A stretch of DNA of 21,527 nt from a virus: IMG/VR virus record IMGVR_UViG_3300017951_000168, positions 1 to 21,527 of that record; one strand, written 5' to 3'. The notes under the pieces were generated by a model. It ran no database searches. It saw only the letters and a program-made list of their open reading frames with translations, and was not told the origin of the DNA. Shown here in pieces: positions 1 to 7,267 of the stretch; positions within the stretch are counted from its first letter, which is position 1, and every line of letters begins with the position of its first letter. Both the position numbers and the translations under genes were made by a program.

Positions 1-523
1 CAAGATCACCAGAATAAATATTATAAATTAATGTACCTACTGTACCATTAAATGGTCTTTTTAAACATATTTTATTTGCTTCAAATACGTGATCTGTAAC
101 ACAATTTAGTGAGTAAGTATAAACACCATCTTTTGCTCTGTGTAAGTTTTGTATTTCAATTACTCTTAAATCTAATCTTATGATATCTACTTCCAACCCA
201 CTAGGACTAAAGTAAGACTTACTTGGGTATGACTTTTCAATAGCCATTGATATTTTTTCATCGCCAGACAATTTTGCTCTGTTAATAAAATTAATACTAT
301 CACCAATTGATAGTCTTACTTCAATTTGCTGACTACCTAAATTTTCAGTAATAACAAAAAACGCCACTAAATTAGTGATATCTATTTCTGGCTTTCCTGT
401 TTCGCGAATACTATGAGGTTCAATAACAACTTCTGTTAATTTATATGCTGTAGGTGCTAGCGCATCATTTGCAAAATCACTGATATGCCCTTCACGTAAA
501 TTTGGTATTGTGTCTTCACTCAT
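1..523 (-). CDS. Baseplate hub protein, gp27-like (3' end cut by window)
   Basis: The reading frame is open on the minus strand from ATG at 523 to the window edge (174 codons; N-terminus MSEDTIPNLREGH). The visible part looks like the N-terminal domain of phage tail hub proteins. A strand-rich stretch (AFFVITENLGSQQIEVRLS) is followed by a segment of the form 'Y-T-Y-S-L-N ... N-K-I-C-L-K-R-P-F-N-G-T', which matches the usual hub pattern 'YxLxFxS...N...RVSKSFKGxI'. In T4, gp27 forms the trimeric hub under the tail tube. The start overlaps the gp53 stop by 8 bases, so translation is probably coupled. The neighbours gp53 and gp48-like support a baseplate role. The family call rests on pattern memory; any other hub-domain protein would look similar. 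Confidence 0.6.
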   Translation of the reverse strand, partial: MSEDTIPNLREGHISDFANDALAPTAYKLTEVVIEPHSIRETGKPEIDITNLVAFFVITENLGSQQIEVRLSIGDSINFINRAKLSGDEKISMAIEKSYPSKSYFSPSGLEVDIIRLDLRVIEIQNLHRAKDGVYTYSLNCVTDHVFEANKICLKRPFNGTVGTLIYNIYSGDL

Positions 524-1466
524 TAATTAATCTCATATAATCTCTACTAAACTGTTCTATATTTTGTCGTCTGACAACTCTTAGCAATGATCTCTGATCG
601 TTCAAGTTTATAATATGTTGTTTATTACTTATATACTGTAATCCGTTTTCTGATGCTCCTGTGGCATCTGCTTCTGCAAGTTGAGCTCGTTGTGGAATAC
701 CTGTTTCATCAAATAAACCTTCTTTCGTTGCATATGCAACTTCATAGTTATTACTGATAGTATTATTAATATTTCCTGTATTTACTGCATCGGGTGCTTC
801 TGTAAAAATAATATTTGAAAATTCTCTTTGAGTTGTTACTCCATTTTCATCTGTCACATTTTTATAATATCTATGTGGCGCATCTGCATACTTCCATACT
901 TTAAAAGTGTTGATACTATCATTACTTGTTCCACCTACAACAACTTCTGATGTAGTACCATCTCCAATAAATGTACCTGTAACATCTTTTACAATTAATT
1001 GATTCTTGTCTATATCTTTCTTAATAAGAGTCCCTGTTGCATTAGAAGTACCACCTGTTAGTGTTTCCCCTAAAGTGAATCTACCAGCAATAGAATCAAT
1101 GTGAGCATTTGTAATGCCATCTGAATCTGGATCTGGTCTTGGATTAGAAGTAATTGCAAATCCTTCAAACTCTTTATCAATATACGCCTCTAACATTTGA
1201 GAACTCATCGGCCAAACTTTATATCCATCATGTAGAAAATTATTGACTACAAAAAATGTCCAATAATATTTTGGGGTTCCGTAGAGTTGAGTGGAAACGA
1301 TATCTGGTCTTTCTCCATCTCGTACTCTATATTGAGTATAAGAATAAACTTGATCCAGTCTATCATTCAGTGGTCTTACCTGCCTATAAATATCGACCAC
1401 ATCTTGTGTGGAACCAGTTCTGTTAATATCGTATGGTACTTTTGGAAAGTTTTTAAAATAATTCAT
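516..1466 (-). CDS. 53: Baseplate wedge subunit gp53
   Basis: The 316-residue protein starts with the gp53/gp25-like wedge pattern. There is an N-terminal FPKVPYDI segment, a region on placing the protein in the wedge (DIYRQVRPLNDRLDQVYSY), then 'RPDIVSTQLYGTPKYYWTF' and 'NNFLHDGYKVWPMS'. These match the gp53 hallmark 'RPExLAxxlYGxpxlYWvlxxxNxxxdPyxxWp'. The T4 protein is about 196 residues; the extra length sits in the middle (roughly residues 105-205), which carries the repeat-like phrases GETLTGGTSNATGT and GTSEVVVGGTSN-type strands typical of tail beta domains. The C-terminus ends in a helix with QFSRDYMRLINE. The preceding gene ends just before its ATG and supplies a strong GGAGG ribosome site. 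Confidence 0.88.
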   Translation of the reverse strand: MNYFKNFPKVPYDINRTGSTQDVVDIYRQVRPLNDRLDQVYSYTQYRVRDGERPDIVSTQLYGTPKYYWTFFVVNNFLHDGYKVWPMSSQMLEAYIDKEFEGFAITSNPRPDPDSDGITNAHIDSIAGRFTLGETLTGGTSNATGTLIKKDIDKNQLIVKDVTGTFIGDGTTSEVVVGGTSNDSINTFKVWKYADAPHRYYKNVTDENGVTTQREFSNIIFTEAPDAVNTGNINNTISNNYEVAYATKEGLFDETGIPQRAQLAEADATGASENGLQYISNKQHIINLNDQRSLLRVVRRQNIEQFSRDYMRLINE

Positions 1467-2386
1467 TATTCATCTCCCTCCTGTCTGGCTTGAGGAATAC
1501 GTATTGGGCCATCGGGATATAAATCAGACCTAAGTAATTGTTTTGTTTCTTGTAATGAAAGAGTAAGTGTAACATCTGTAGGTGAACCATCTGGGTGGAA
1601 CATATTACTATTTGCATTATACTGTGCACTTAATCCTGTAAGATAACAAGGTTTTAACTTAGGCATAAATGGATCTGGTTCTTTACCTCTCATAAATGTA
1701 ACTAAAAACTCTGGTGGATATTTAAGTGCAAAATCACCATCTGATACAGGATACATATTCTTTCTAAGAGTGTGTTCTATCACATATGCACATTTTGCAT
1801 CTTTTTCATTAGAGGAAACTAAATTAAAGGCAAGTTGATAACTTCTAATATTCATTCCTTCAAAAGTTGCTGTAGCCTTATTATTAAGAACTGCCCTTCG
1901 TTTAAAGGCTTCTCTTTCAGCAAGACCCGCATTTTCAATTCCTAATTGTTGGGTTAATGCCTGCATGATAACTGCAATTTCTCCCTGACTAGCACCTTGT
2001 ATTTTAGCCGGGTCATTAGTTCCTGCTTTTGTAATAATATCTTTTGTAGTACTTTCAAGTGCATCCGTAACTCCAAAGTTTATAGTACCATAATTTGCAC
2101 CATCTTCAAGTGTAAATCCAGCAGGGGCAAACATAAATATATTTTCAATTATAGCACCATCTGGATCACTATCTGCCAATAATGGGTCTAAAATCTGTAT
2201 CTTTAAATAAGCCGGATCAATTGCTTCAGAGCCGCCACTCTCTTCTTTGTCTTTCTTGGTCCCCATATCTAAGTCCGATGGAAACTGCAAATAATTCCCG
2301 TTTGGGGTAACAACTATGTTATTGCCATCCACTCCTGAATTTTCGGCTGTTGGTGTGGAACCATCTGGATTTACTATTTCGGTCAT
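1466..2386 (-). CDS. 48: Baseplate tail-tube cap protein, gp48-like
   Basis: The protein has 306 residues. The N-terminal third is low in complexity, acidic and Gly/Asn-rich (residues 1-55). The C-terminal two thirds hold the recognisable part: a helical stretch (REAFKRRAVLNNKATATFEG), then beta strands 'RSYQLAFNLVSSNEKDA', 'YPPEFLVTFM' and 'PCYLTGLSAQYNAN', and a late strand 'DVTLTLSLQETKQLLRSDLY'. This is the tail-tube-like fold shared by gp48, gp54 and gp19; the pattern F-x-L-x-x-x-S followed by PCxLTxlsxxYxxN is typical of gp48-type tube caps in marine T4-like phages. Start supported by AGGAAAAAGA before ATG. It is first in a minus-strand unit with gp53 and the hub gene, behind a late promoter at 2432-2439. 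Confidence 0.65.
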   Translation of the reverse strand: MTEIVNPDGSTPTAENSGVDGNNIVVTPNGNYLQFPSDLDMGTKKDKEESGGSEAIDPAYLKIQILDPLLADSDPDGAIIENIFMFAPAGFTLEDGANYGTINFGVTDALESTTKDIITKAGTNDPAKIQGASQGEIAVIMQALTQQLGIENAGLAEREAFKRRAVLNNKATATFEGMNIRSYQLAFNLVSSNEKDAKCAYVIEHTLRKNMYPVSDGDFALKYPPEFLVTFMRGKEPDPFMPKLKPCYLTGLSAQYNANSNMFHPDGSPTDVTLTLSLQETKQLLRSDLYPDGPIRIPQARQEGDE

Positions 2387-2398
2387 TCTTTTTCCTCG

Positions 2399-2406
2399 TA
2401 TAAATA
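2399..2406 (+). promoter_or_regulatory. T4-type late promoter for the gp4 unit
   Basis: The exact box TATAAATA lies 33 bases before the gp4 start. With T4 spacing (box at -13 to -6), transcription would start near 2412 and give a leader of about 28 bases. gp33, the late co-activator used at such promoters, is encoded in this window. Confidence 0.8.
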
Positions 2407-2431
2407 GTATTAATAATTTTAACTATAAGAG

Positions 2432-2439
2432 TATTTATA
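2432..2439 (-). promoter_or_regulatory. T4-type late promoter for the gp48-gp53-hub unit
   Basis: The minus strand reads TATAAATA (plus-strand TATTTATA), placed 46 bases before the gp48-like start at 2386. The predicted start site is near 2426. It faces the plus-strand late promoter at 2399-2406, so the two transcripts would share about 15 complementary bases at their 5' ends. Confidence 0.8.
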
Positions 2440-2886
2440 ATGGCTTATAAAGGGAAATATACAATTAAACGTAAAGATAAGTATTTGGGCGATCCGTCTA
2501 AAGTTGTTTATCGTTCATTATGGGAAAGACAAGCATTCAAGTGGTGTGAGACAAACCCTAAAGTAAAGAAGTGGAATAGTGAAGAAATAGTTATTCCTTA
2601 TAAATGTAAGACAGATAATAGACTGCACAGATATTATGTGGACTTACTTATTGAATTAGATAACAGAGACATTCTTTTGGTTGAGATCAAGCCAAAGAAA
2701 GAAACATCACCGCCAAAGAAACCATCTCGTAAAACTAAAAGATATATTAATGAGGTTATGACCTACGTGAAGAATCAATCTAAATGGGAAGCGGCAACAC
2801 AATACGCAAACCATAAAGGTTGGAAGTTTCAAGTATGGACAGAAGATACTTTAGGTAATCTTGGTATCAAACTACTGAAAAGTTGA
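2440..2886 (+). CDS. 4: Head completion protein gp4 (nuclease-like fold)
   Basis: The 148-residue protein is close in length to T4 gp4 (gp50/gp4 family, about 150). Recognised features are the N-terminus MAYKGKYTIKRKDKYLGD, 'VVYRSLWERQAFKWCETNP', and 'VEIKPKKETSPPKKP', all hallmark gp4 phrases. Asp68 with Glu82-x-Lys84 (VDLL...LLVEIK) forms a PD-(D/E)xK-like arrangement as in TnsA-type endonucleases. T4 gp4 acts after DNA packaging to complete the head before tail joining. It is the first gene behind the late promoter at 2399-2406. No clear ribosome site is visible before the ATG at 2440; the leader is A/T-rich. Confidence 0.92.
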   Translation: MAYKGKYTIKRKDKYLGDPSKVVYRSLWERQAFKWCETNPKVKKWNSEEIVIPYKCKTDNRLHRYYVDLLIELDNRDILLVEIKPKKETSPPKKPSRKTKRYINEVMTYVKNQSKWEAATQYANHKGWKFQVWTEDTLGNLGIKLLKS

Positions 2887-2894
2887 TATAAATA
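2887..2894 (+). promoter_or_regulatory. T4-type late promoter inside the gp4 unit
   Basis: The exact TATAAATA begins immediately after the gp4 stop. A start site near 2900 would leave a 16-base leader that contains an AGGAG ribosome site at 2902-2906 in front of the next ATG (2916). It would give the tail/hub genes extra late transcription independent of gp4. Confidence 0.75.
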
Positions 2895-2915
2895 GTTATA
2901 CAGGAGATAAACTTT

Positions 2916-3509
2916 ATGGCATCATTGTTCGATACACTACAGGCCCAGGCTTTCAGAGCAGGTATTACTGCTCGTACTAAAAAGTCTCAGAAGTGGTTTC
3001 GTGATAAGATTGAAGATATTAGAATGCCAAGTAGACAAGCTCTACTTAAGGATAGTGCATTAGATCCAACTACAAGAGAGTTAAGAGGGTCAATGTATAT
3101 GTATTTTTACGATCCAAAACACAAACAGACTCTACCATACTATGATAGATTTCCACTAACAATTATGATAGAGCCTAGAAAGAATGGATTTTTAGGTCTT
3201 AACTTACATTATTTGAGACCAGATATACGTGCAAAATTTCTTGATGAATTAATGAAATTAGCCCCAGGAAATGTAAGAGATACTTCAAGATTAATGAAAG
3301 CAAGATATGATCTGCTAAGTTCTACAAGAAAGTATAAAGAATTCAGACCATGTCTTAAAATGTATTTAAGTGATCACGTAAAATCTAGGTTAGTAAGAGT
3401 ACCAATGTCCGAATGGGAAATTGCAGTATTCTTACCAACAGAACAGTTTAGAAAATCAGGCAAGACAAAAGTATGGGCCGAGTCAATTAAAATTGCGAGA
3501 CAGACATGA
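2916..3509 (+). CDS. Conserved T4-like virion protein (possibly gp2, DNA end protector)
   Basis: The 197-residue protein contains a central motif 'MYFYDPKHKQTLPYYDRFPL' followed by 'GFLGLNLHYLRPDIRAKFLD', a pairing I recognise as conserved in T4-like phages of marine bacteria. A C-terminal 'PMSEWEIAVFLPTEQF' segment completes the pattern. No signal peptide or membrane segment is seen. In T4 the gene next to gp4 is gp2, which sits at the packaged DNA end and blocks RecBCD; the same adjacency here makes gp2 one candidate, but T4 gp2 is longer (about 274) and I could not align it, so a baseplate or neck role is also open. Its TGA overlaps the next ATG (ATGA), showing coupling. Confidence 0.7.
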   Translation: MASLFDTLQAQAFRAGITARTKKSQKWFRDKIEDIRMPSRQALLKDSALDPTTRELRGSMYMYFYDPKHKQTLPYYDRFPLTIMIEPRKNGFLGLNLHYLRPDIRAKFLDELMKLAPGNVRDTSRLMKARYDLLSSTRKYKEFRPCLKMYLSDHVKSRLVRVPMSEWEIAVFLPTEQFRKSGKTKVWAESIKIARQT

Positions 3510-4141
3510 ATGTAGATAAACTTAAATCAACAATTGCAAAACGTGGTGGTATTGCAAAAGCAAATAGATATAAAGTAATTCTAACACCACCTCAGCAAAG
3601 TCTATTTAATATAGACCCACAAGCAATTTTTACTAGCCTGATCTCTGGAGAAGGTATTAATGCTGGAAGTTTAATTAATAACCCAAGGGATGTTGCTATG
3701 TTATGTACTGCTGCTCAAATACCAGGCAGAGAGATTGCTACAAATGAAGTAACACTGCAAAAACAAACAGTAAAAATGCCTTATGGGTTTATTGATCCAG
3801 ATGTTGAACTAACATTTATGTGCACAAACGATATGTATATTAAGAAAATGTTTGATGACTGGAGTAATTCAGTAATTGATACTAAAAATTATATTTTAAA
3901 TTATAAAAGTGATTTTACAAGTGATATTATTATACAGCAATTAAATATGGACGATAAGGTAACTTATGGTGCAAAGTTAATTAATGCATTTCCAGTGAAT
4001 GTGGGTGCAATAGATTATTCGTATGATTCTGAAGAAGTTGCTTCATTTACAGTAAGTTTTACATACGATAGATATGAATTGGAGGGAGGAATAGGTTCCT
4101 TCCTATCAGGCGTTTCAGAAGCTTTGGGCGTCTTAGGTTAA
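3506..4141 (+). CDS. Tail-tube-fold protein (gp54 tube initiator or gp19 tube)
   Basis: The protein has 211 residues. It has a basic N-terminus (KLKSTIAKRGGIAKANRYKVIL), a 'CTAAQIPGREIAT' segment, then 'VKMPYGFIDPDVELTFMCTND' and 'FDDWSNSVIDTKNYILNYK', ending in 'INAFPVNVGAIDYSYDSEEVASFTVSFTYDRYEL'. This layout (C-x-x-AxxPG ... F.DW...V .. Y .. F P ..V..ldysyds....f.vtf.Y) is the gp19/gp54 tail-tube fold. The plus-strand hub and tape-measure neighbours (gp26, gp51, gp29-like) favour gp54, which starts the tube on the baseplate; a gp19 major tube protein cannot be excluded. ATGA overlap with the previous gene. Confidence 0.7.
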   Translation: MNVDKLKSTIAKRGGIAKANRYKVILTPPQQSLFNIDPQAIFTSLISGEGINAGSLINNPRDVAMLCTAAQIPGREIATNEVTLQKQTVKMPYGFIDPDVELTFMCTNDMYIKKMFDDWSNSVIDTKNYILNYKSDFTSDIIIQQLNMDDKVTYGAKLINAFPVNVGAIDYSYDSEEVASFTVSFTYDRYELEGGIGSFLSGVSEALGVLG

Positions 4142-4167
4142 TATAATTATAGGAGAATAAAAATATT

Positions 4168-4890
4168 ATGGCATTACCAGTAGTGAATTCCTCTCGTTAT
4201 GAGGTAGAAATTCCAAGTATGGGTATTACAGTTGAGTATAGACCATTCTTGGTGAAAGAAGAAAAGATTTTAATGGTTGCAATGGAATCTAAGAATCAAA
4301 AGAATATTCTTAGAGCAATTAAAAACGTATTAAGGTCTTGTATTTTTGATGATGTTAATGTTGATGATTTTACATCATTTGATTTAGAACAGATGTTTCT
4401 AAAGTTAAGGACTAAGTCAGTTGGAGAAACTGTAGATTTAAAACTTAACTGTCAAGGTGAAAAGTGCGATCATAAAATTGATCACACTGTTAACTTAGAA
4501 GAAATTGAATTAGAAGGGGTAGATAAAGAAAGAATAGTTATGGTTACTGATGAGATCGGGATCCAATTTAATTATCCTTCTCTTGATACTCTTGCAGAAG
4601 TACAGTATGATGAAAAATCTAAGCCTGAAGTTCAACTAAAAGAAACAATGAAGTTGATAATTGGTTGTATTAATAATATTTTCGATGCAGATAATGTTTA
4701 TCCAGGCAATGAAAGTTCAGAAGAAGAGAAAATAGAATTTTTTGAAGGATTAAATTCAGATCAGTTTAAGAAAGTTGCAGAATGGTTTGCCACAGTACCA
4801 TCTCTTAAACATGATATAGAATATAAATGTGGCAAGTGTGGGCATGATAATAAATTGGAGCTGAGAGGTCTCCAAAGTTTTTTTACCTAG
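4168..4890 (+). CDS. 26: Baseplate hub assembly protein gp26 (T4_baseplate family)
   Basis: The protein has 240 residues. Its opening 'MALPVVNSSRYEVEIPS' and 'VEYRPFLVKEEKILMVAMES' is the typical start of gp26-type hub proteins in T4-like marine phages. Two cysteine pairs, Cys95/Cys100 (CQGEKC) and Cys221/Cys224 (CGKCG), could bind one zinc ion between them. In T4, gp26 is needed for hub formation. An AGGAGA ribosome site lies about 11 bases before the ATG. The last codons before the stop are TTT TTT ACC TAG; the T-run forms a slippery site into the gp51 frame, so gp26 may also be made as a longer gp26-51 fusion. Confidence 0.82.
   Translation: MALPVVNSSRYEVEIPSMGITVEYRPFLVKEEKILMVAMESKNQKNILRAIKNVLRSCIFDDVNVDDFTSFDLEQMFLKLRTKSVGETVDLKLNCQGEKCDHKIDHTVNLEEIELEGVDKERIVMVTDEIGIQFNYPSLDTLAEVQYDEKSKPEVQLKETMKLIIGCINNIFDADNVYPGNESSEEEKIEFFEGLNSDQFKKVAEWFATVPSLKHDIEYKCGKCGHDNKLELRGLQSFFT
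4878..4884 (+). other. Candidate programmed -1 frameshift site T_TTT_TTT
   Basis: In the gp26 frame the codons at 4876-4890 read AGT TTT TTT ACC TAG, so 4878-4884 is a perfect X_XXY_YYZ slippery heptamer. A -1 slip enters the frame of gp51 without meeting a stop. The new frame continues Y-L-A-L-A-H-D-S-L-V-N-H-Y-K-T, an intact gp51-like N-terminus for which there is no ATG. A 7-bp hairpin follows 15 bases downstream. Lambda G/GT-type tail chaperones use the same device. Confidence 0.7.
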
Positions 4891-4899
4891 CCCTCGCGC

Positions 4900-4919
4900 A
4901 TGATTCCTTAGTGAATCAT
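4900..4919 (+). other. Hairpin downstream of the slippery site
   Basis: ATGATTC (4900-4906) and GAATCAT (4913-4919) are a perfect inverted repeat with a 6-base loop. The hairpin starts 15 bases after the slippery heptamer. That is somewhat farther than the usual 5-9 base spacing for a frameshift stimulator, so its role may be frameshift stimulation, translation control of gp51, or none. Confidence 0.5.
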
Positions 4920-5084
4920 TATAAAACAAACTTTGCTATGATGCAACATCATAAGTACAGTTTAACAGAATTGGAAAATATGGTACCATGGGAGAGAGAA
5001 ATATATATAGCTCTTTTACAGCAACATATTAAAGAAGAGAATGAGAGGGCAAAAGCTCAAGAACAAAGAATGAGGAGAAAATAA
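4911..5084 (+). CDS. 51: Baseplate hub assembly catalyst gp51-like (likely reached by -1 frameshift from gp26)
   Basis: The frame encodes 'VNHYKTNFAMMQHHKYSL', 'ELENMVPWEREIYIALLQQH' and a charged tail, as in small gp51-type proteins of T4-like marine phages; T4 gp51 is an assembly factor needed for hub formation. The conserved sequence runs back through the in-frame residues Y-L-A-L-A-H-D-S-L to 4884 with no ATG. The only independent starts are GTG at 4911 (given here, 57 residues) and ATG at 4938 (48 residues), and neither has a ribosome site. I therefore think it is mainly made as the C-terminal part of a gp26-51 fusion spanning 4168-5084. Its TAA overlaps the next ATG (TAATG). Confidence 0.75.
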   Translation: MNHYKTNFAMMQHHKYSLTELENMVPWEREIYIALLQQHIKEENERAKAQEQRMRRK

Positions 5085-5416
5085 TGGGCGAAGAAGAAAT
5101 TAAAGCAAGTGGACATCACCCAGCGGATACTAACGGAGACGGAAAAGTGTCAAGAAAAGAACAGGAAATGTACCTGGAATTTAAAAGAAAAGAACTTGAA
5201 GACCTAGATGCAATGAGAGATGCACAACGTAAAATGGCATGGTTCGCATTAGGCGGTATGTTACTATACCCCTTTGCAGTTGTTATTGCAGTATTGGCAG
5301 GTCTTGAACAAGCAAGTAATATACTAGGAGATATGGCGGCAACATATTTCGTTGCAGTTGCTGGTATCGTAGCAGCATTCTTTGGGGCACAAGCACTTGG
5401 TGCTAGTAAAAAGTAG
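5084..5416 (+). CDS. Small EF-hand membrane protein, probable virion component
   Basis: The 110-residue protein carries one EF-hand/dockerin-type calcium loop, DTNGDGKVSRKE, at residues 15-26, with Asp/Asn/Asp at positions 1, 3 and 5, Gly at 6 and Glu at 12. A charged helix follows (residues 27-50), then two hydrophobic segments (about 52-72 and 85-105). It sits between gp51 and the tape measure with a TAATG overlap, so it is made with the tail hub genes. A hub-tip or tape-measure-associated protein that enters the host membrane during DNA injection is plausible; a holin is less likely by position. Family name not recognised. Confidence 0.75.
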   Translation: MGEEEIKASGHHPADTNGDGKVSRKEQEMYLEFKRKELEDLDAMRDAQRKMAWFALGGMLLYPFAVVIAVLAGLEQASNILGDMAATYFVAVAGIVAAFFGAQALGASKK

Positions 5417-5427
5417 GAATCTAAGAA

Positions 5428-7188
5428 ATGGCCAACAATCAAAACGAAGGAAAAAGAAAACAAAATAAACAGGCAGCCGAAGCCGTAAAAGCCCGACAGG
5501 AACAATTACAAGCATCTAAAGATCAAAAAGATGCAATGGAAAAGGCAACTGAAACCCAAAAGAAACTCTTAGAAAGAATGAATGAAGAGTTTAAGAAGGG
5601 AAATGTTTCTCTTGCAAATGCTTATGAAAAACAAGCAGATAAGATTGCAAAGGCCATAGAAAAGGGTGGAGGTGCAGTTACCAAAACCAATCTCCAAAAA
5701 CTAACTGATGAAGGTGAAAATTTTGATGCATTAAATAGTGTTACATTGACATCAATGAAAGATACACTAGATAAACAAATTCAAGAAGCAGAAAAAACTA
5801 AAAAAGAAACATTAGCAGCATTAAATCAAAAAGAATTAACCAGTGGTCTTAAATCATTAAATGATAAAATTGCCTTAGAAAATAAAGCAGAAGAGGCAAG
5901 AGCAAAACTTGGCCGAAATGATATACAGAAAAGATTAAAAGATTTAGGTAGTGTATTTGGTAGTGCAGTATCAAAATCAGATATGGCCCGTGCCGCAGAA
6001 TTAAAAGAACAATATAAAATTGCAAACGATAATCTACAAAAAGCAATGGCATCTGGTAACCCAGAAGAAATTGCACTTGCACAAGAACAGGTAAATAAAC
6101 TTGAAGAAACTGTTAAGACTGAAGAAGATAGAAGAGAACAAAAGATAAAGGCCGATGAAGCAAATAGTTTACTAAAAGGCATACAAGATAATGTAAAGGA
6201 CTTTAATAGTAAACTTGGAGACTTTATGAAAGGTGGATCAGTTATAGGTGGACTTATTGGTCTTGCTCTTATGATGTTTGATCCAGAAAGATTTAAAGAG
6301 ATAGTTATTTATGCTATTGATCAAGTAATGGTAGTAGTTGATTTTATTAAAAATTTATTTGAAGGAGATATCGCAGGAGCTTTCGAAACATTTAAAGAAA
6401 ATCTATTACTCTTCGGAACTATTATAGGTGGCCTTTTACTTTACTTTGGTCCTGGTTTAATAGGTGCTGCTCTTACACTATTTAATACAATAAGGACTGT
6501 AGGACTATTTTTACAACTCACAGCATTCCCTGCTTTAGTTTCAGGCTTAACTTCACTAGGAGTTATGATGGGATTCACTGCAGGAACAGTTGGTGTAATT
6601 GCTGCCCCTGTATTAGCAATCATTGCAGCACTTGGCCTTCTTTATGTTGGATTTAATGCACTAAGAAATAGTTTAGGCCCAGGTGCTGGTATTATAGACA
6701 CACTTAAAGTTGCAGCACTATATCTCGTAGACTTCCTATCAATGCTTGTAAATGCAATTACATTTATTCCGAGAAAGATTATAGGTCTTATTGGACCTGC
6801 AGCTGCTAAGTTCTTATTCGGAGATGACGTTGATACCTCAATGTTTGATGCAATATCAGATGGATTAAGAACTGATAGAGGAGCAGAAGCCGCAGCAGAG
6901 ATCAGAGCAAAGAATGAAGCAGCAGAGGCCGAAAGATTAGCTCAAGAACAACTAGATGCCGCTAGAACCAATAATACTAATGTCGCACTCACTGATCCTA
7001 ATGCAGTAGCAAATATGCAACTACCACCAGAACTTGATTCTGAAGCCATAGCGGCCGCCCTTGGTCAAGCACAAACTATGACACCTATAGTGGCGACAAG
7101 AAATACATCTAATGTAGATGCTTCTTCTGTAACTCAAGTAGTAGATATGGGTTCAAGTAGAAGTAGTAACGCCCTAGCACTTACTTAA
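5428..7188 (+). CDS. 29: Tape measure protein, gp29-like
   Basis: The 586-residue length is almost that of T4 gp29 (about 590), the baseplate hub protein that sets tail length. Residues 1-250 are highly charged, Gln/Lys/Glu-rich and strongly helical (coiled coil). Residues about 265-460 are a run of hydrophobic segments (GGLIGLALMMF, GTIIGGLLLYFGPGLIGAAL, VIAAPVLAIIAALGLLYVG), the usual membrane-inserting part of tape measures. The Ala/Glu-rich end (480-586) is less ordered and finishes with a Ser-rich tail. Position directly after the gp26/gp51 chaperone pair is typical for a tape measure. Start at 5428 is supported by an AGGA about 10 bases upstream. Confidence 0.78.
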   Translation: MANNQNEGKRKQNKQAAEAVKARQEQLQASKDQKDAMEKATETQKKLLERMNEEFKKGNVSLANAYEKQADKIAKAIEKGGGAVTKTNLQKLTDEGENFDALNSVTLTSMKDTLDKQIQEAEKTKKETLAALNQKELTSGLKSLNDKIALENKAEEARAKLGRNDIQKRLKDLGSVFGSAVSKSDMARAAELKEQYKIANDNLQKAMASGNPEEIALAQEQVNKLEETVKTEEDRREQKIKADEANSLLKGIQDNVKDFNSKLGDFMKGGSVIGGLIGLALMMFDPERFKEIVIYAIDQVMVVVDFIKNLFEGDIAGAFETFKENLLLFGTIIGGLLLYFGPGLIGAALTLFNTIRTVGLFLQLTAFPALVSGLTSLGVMMGFTAGTVGVIAAPVLAIIAALGLLYVGFNALRNSLGPGAGIIDTLKVAALYLVDFLSMLVNAITFIPRKIIGLIGPAAAKFLFGDDVDTSMFDAISDGLRTDRGAEAAAEIRAKNEAAEAERLAQEQLDAARTNNTNVALTDPNAVANMQLPPELDSEAIAAALGQAQTMTPIVATRNTSNVDASSVTQVVDMGSSRSSNALALT

Positions 7189-7192
7189 AATC

Positions 7193-7219
7193 AAAAAAAG
7201 GGAGAGGTTTCCCTCTCCC
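7193..7219 (-). terminator. Rho-independent terminator after gp32
   Basis: The inverted repeat GGGAGAGG (7200-7207) / CCTCTCCC (7212-7219) forms an 8-bp GC-rich stem with a 4-base loop. Read on the minus strand it is followed by a run of seven T (7199-7193). It therefore ends the gp32 transcript 49 bases after the gp32 stop. On the plus strand the same stem has no T-run, although it may also slow gp29 readthrough. Confidence 0.85.
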
Positions 7220-7267
7220 AAAGTACTTCGTATTTCCGGCAGTTCGCCTCGTTATTATTATAACTCT

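Noticed and set aside
1385-1392. Plus-strand TATAAATA within gp53
   Set aside because: It lies inside a gene in antisense direction with no gene to drive nearby; such boxes arise by chance in AT-rich DNA. The same applies to plus-strand copies in the cyclase (about 14617) and curlin-like gene (about 17935).
1287-1493. Plus-strand open frame opposite gp53
   Set aside because: It is antisense to the well-supported gp53 gene, has no family pattern and no ribosome site.
5116-5515. Minus-strand frames opposite the EF-hand gene
   Set aside because: Cys/Ser/Phe-rich shadows without start context, on the strand opposite a tightly coupled late operon.
7220-7267. Possible RNA element between gp29-like and gp32
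   Set aside because: Only a 3-bp stem (GGC/GCC) is visible and no tRNA-like cloverleaf; nothing beyond the terminator is supported.
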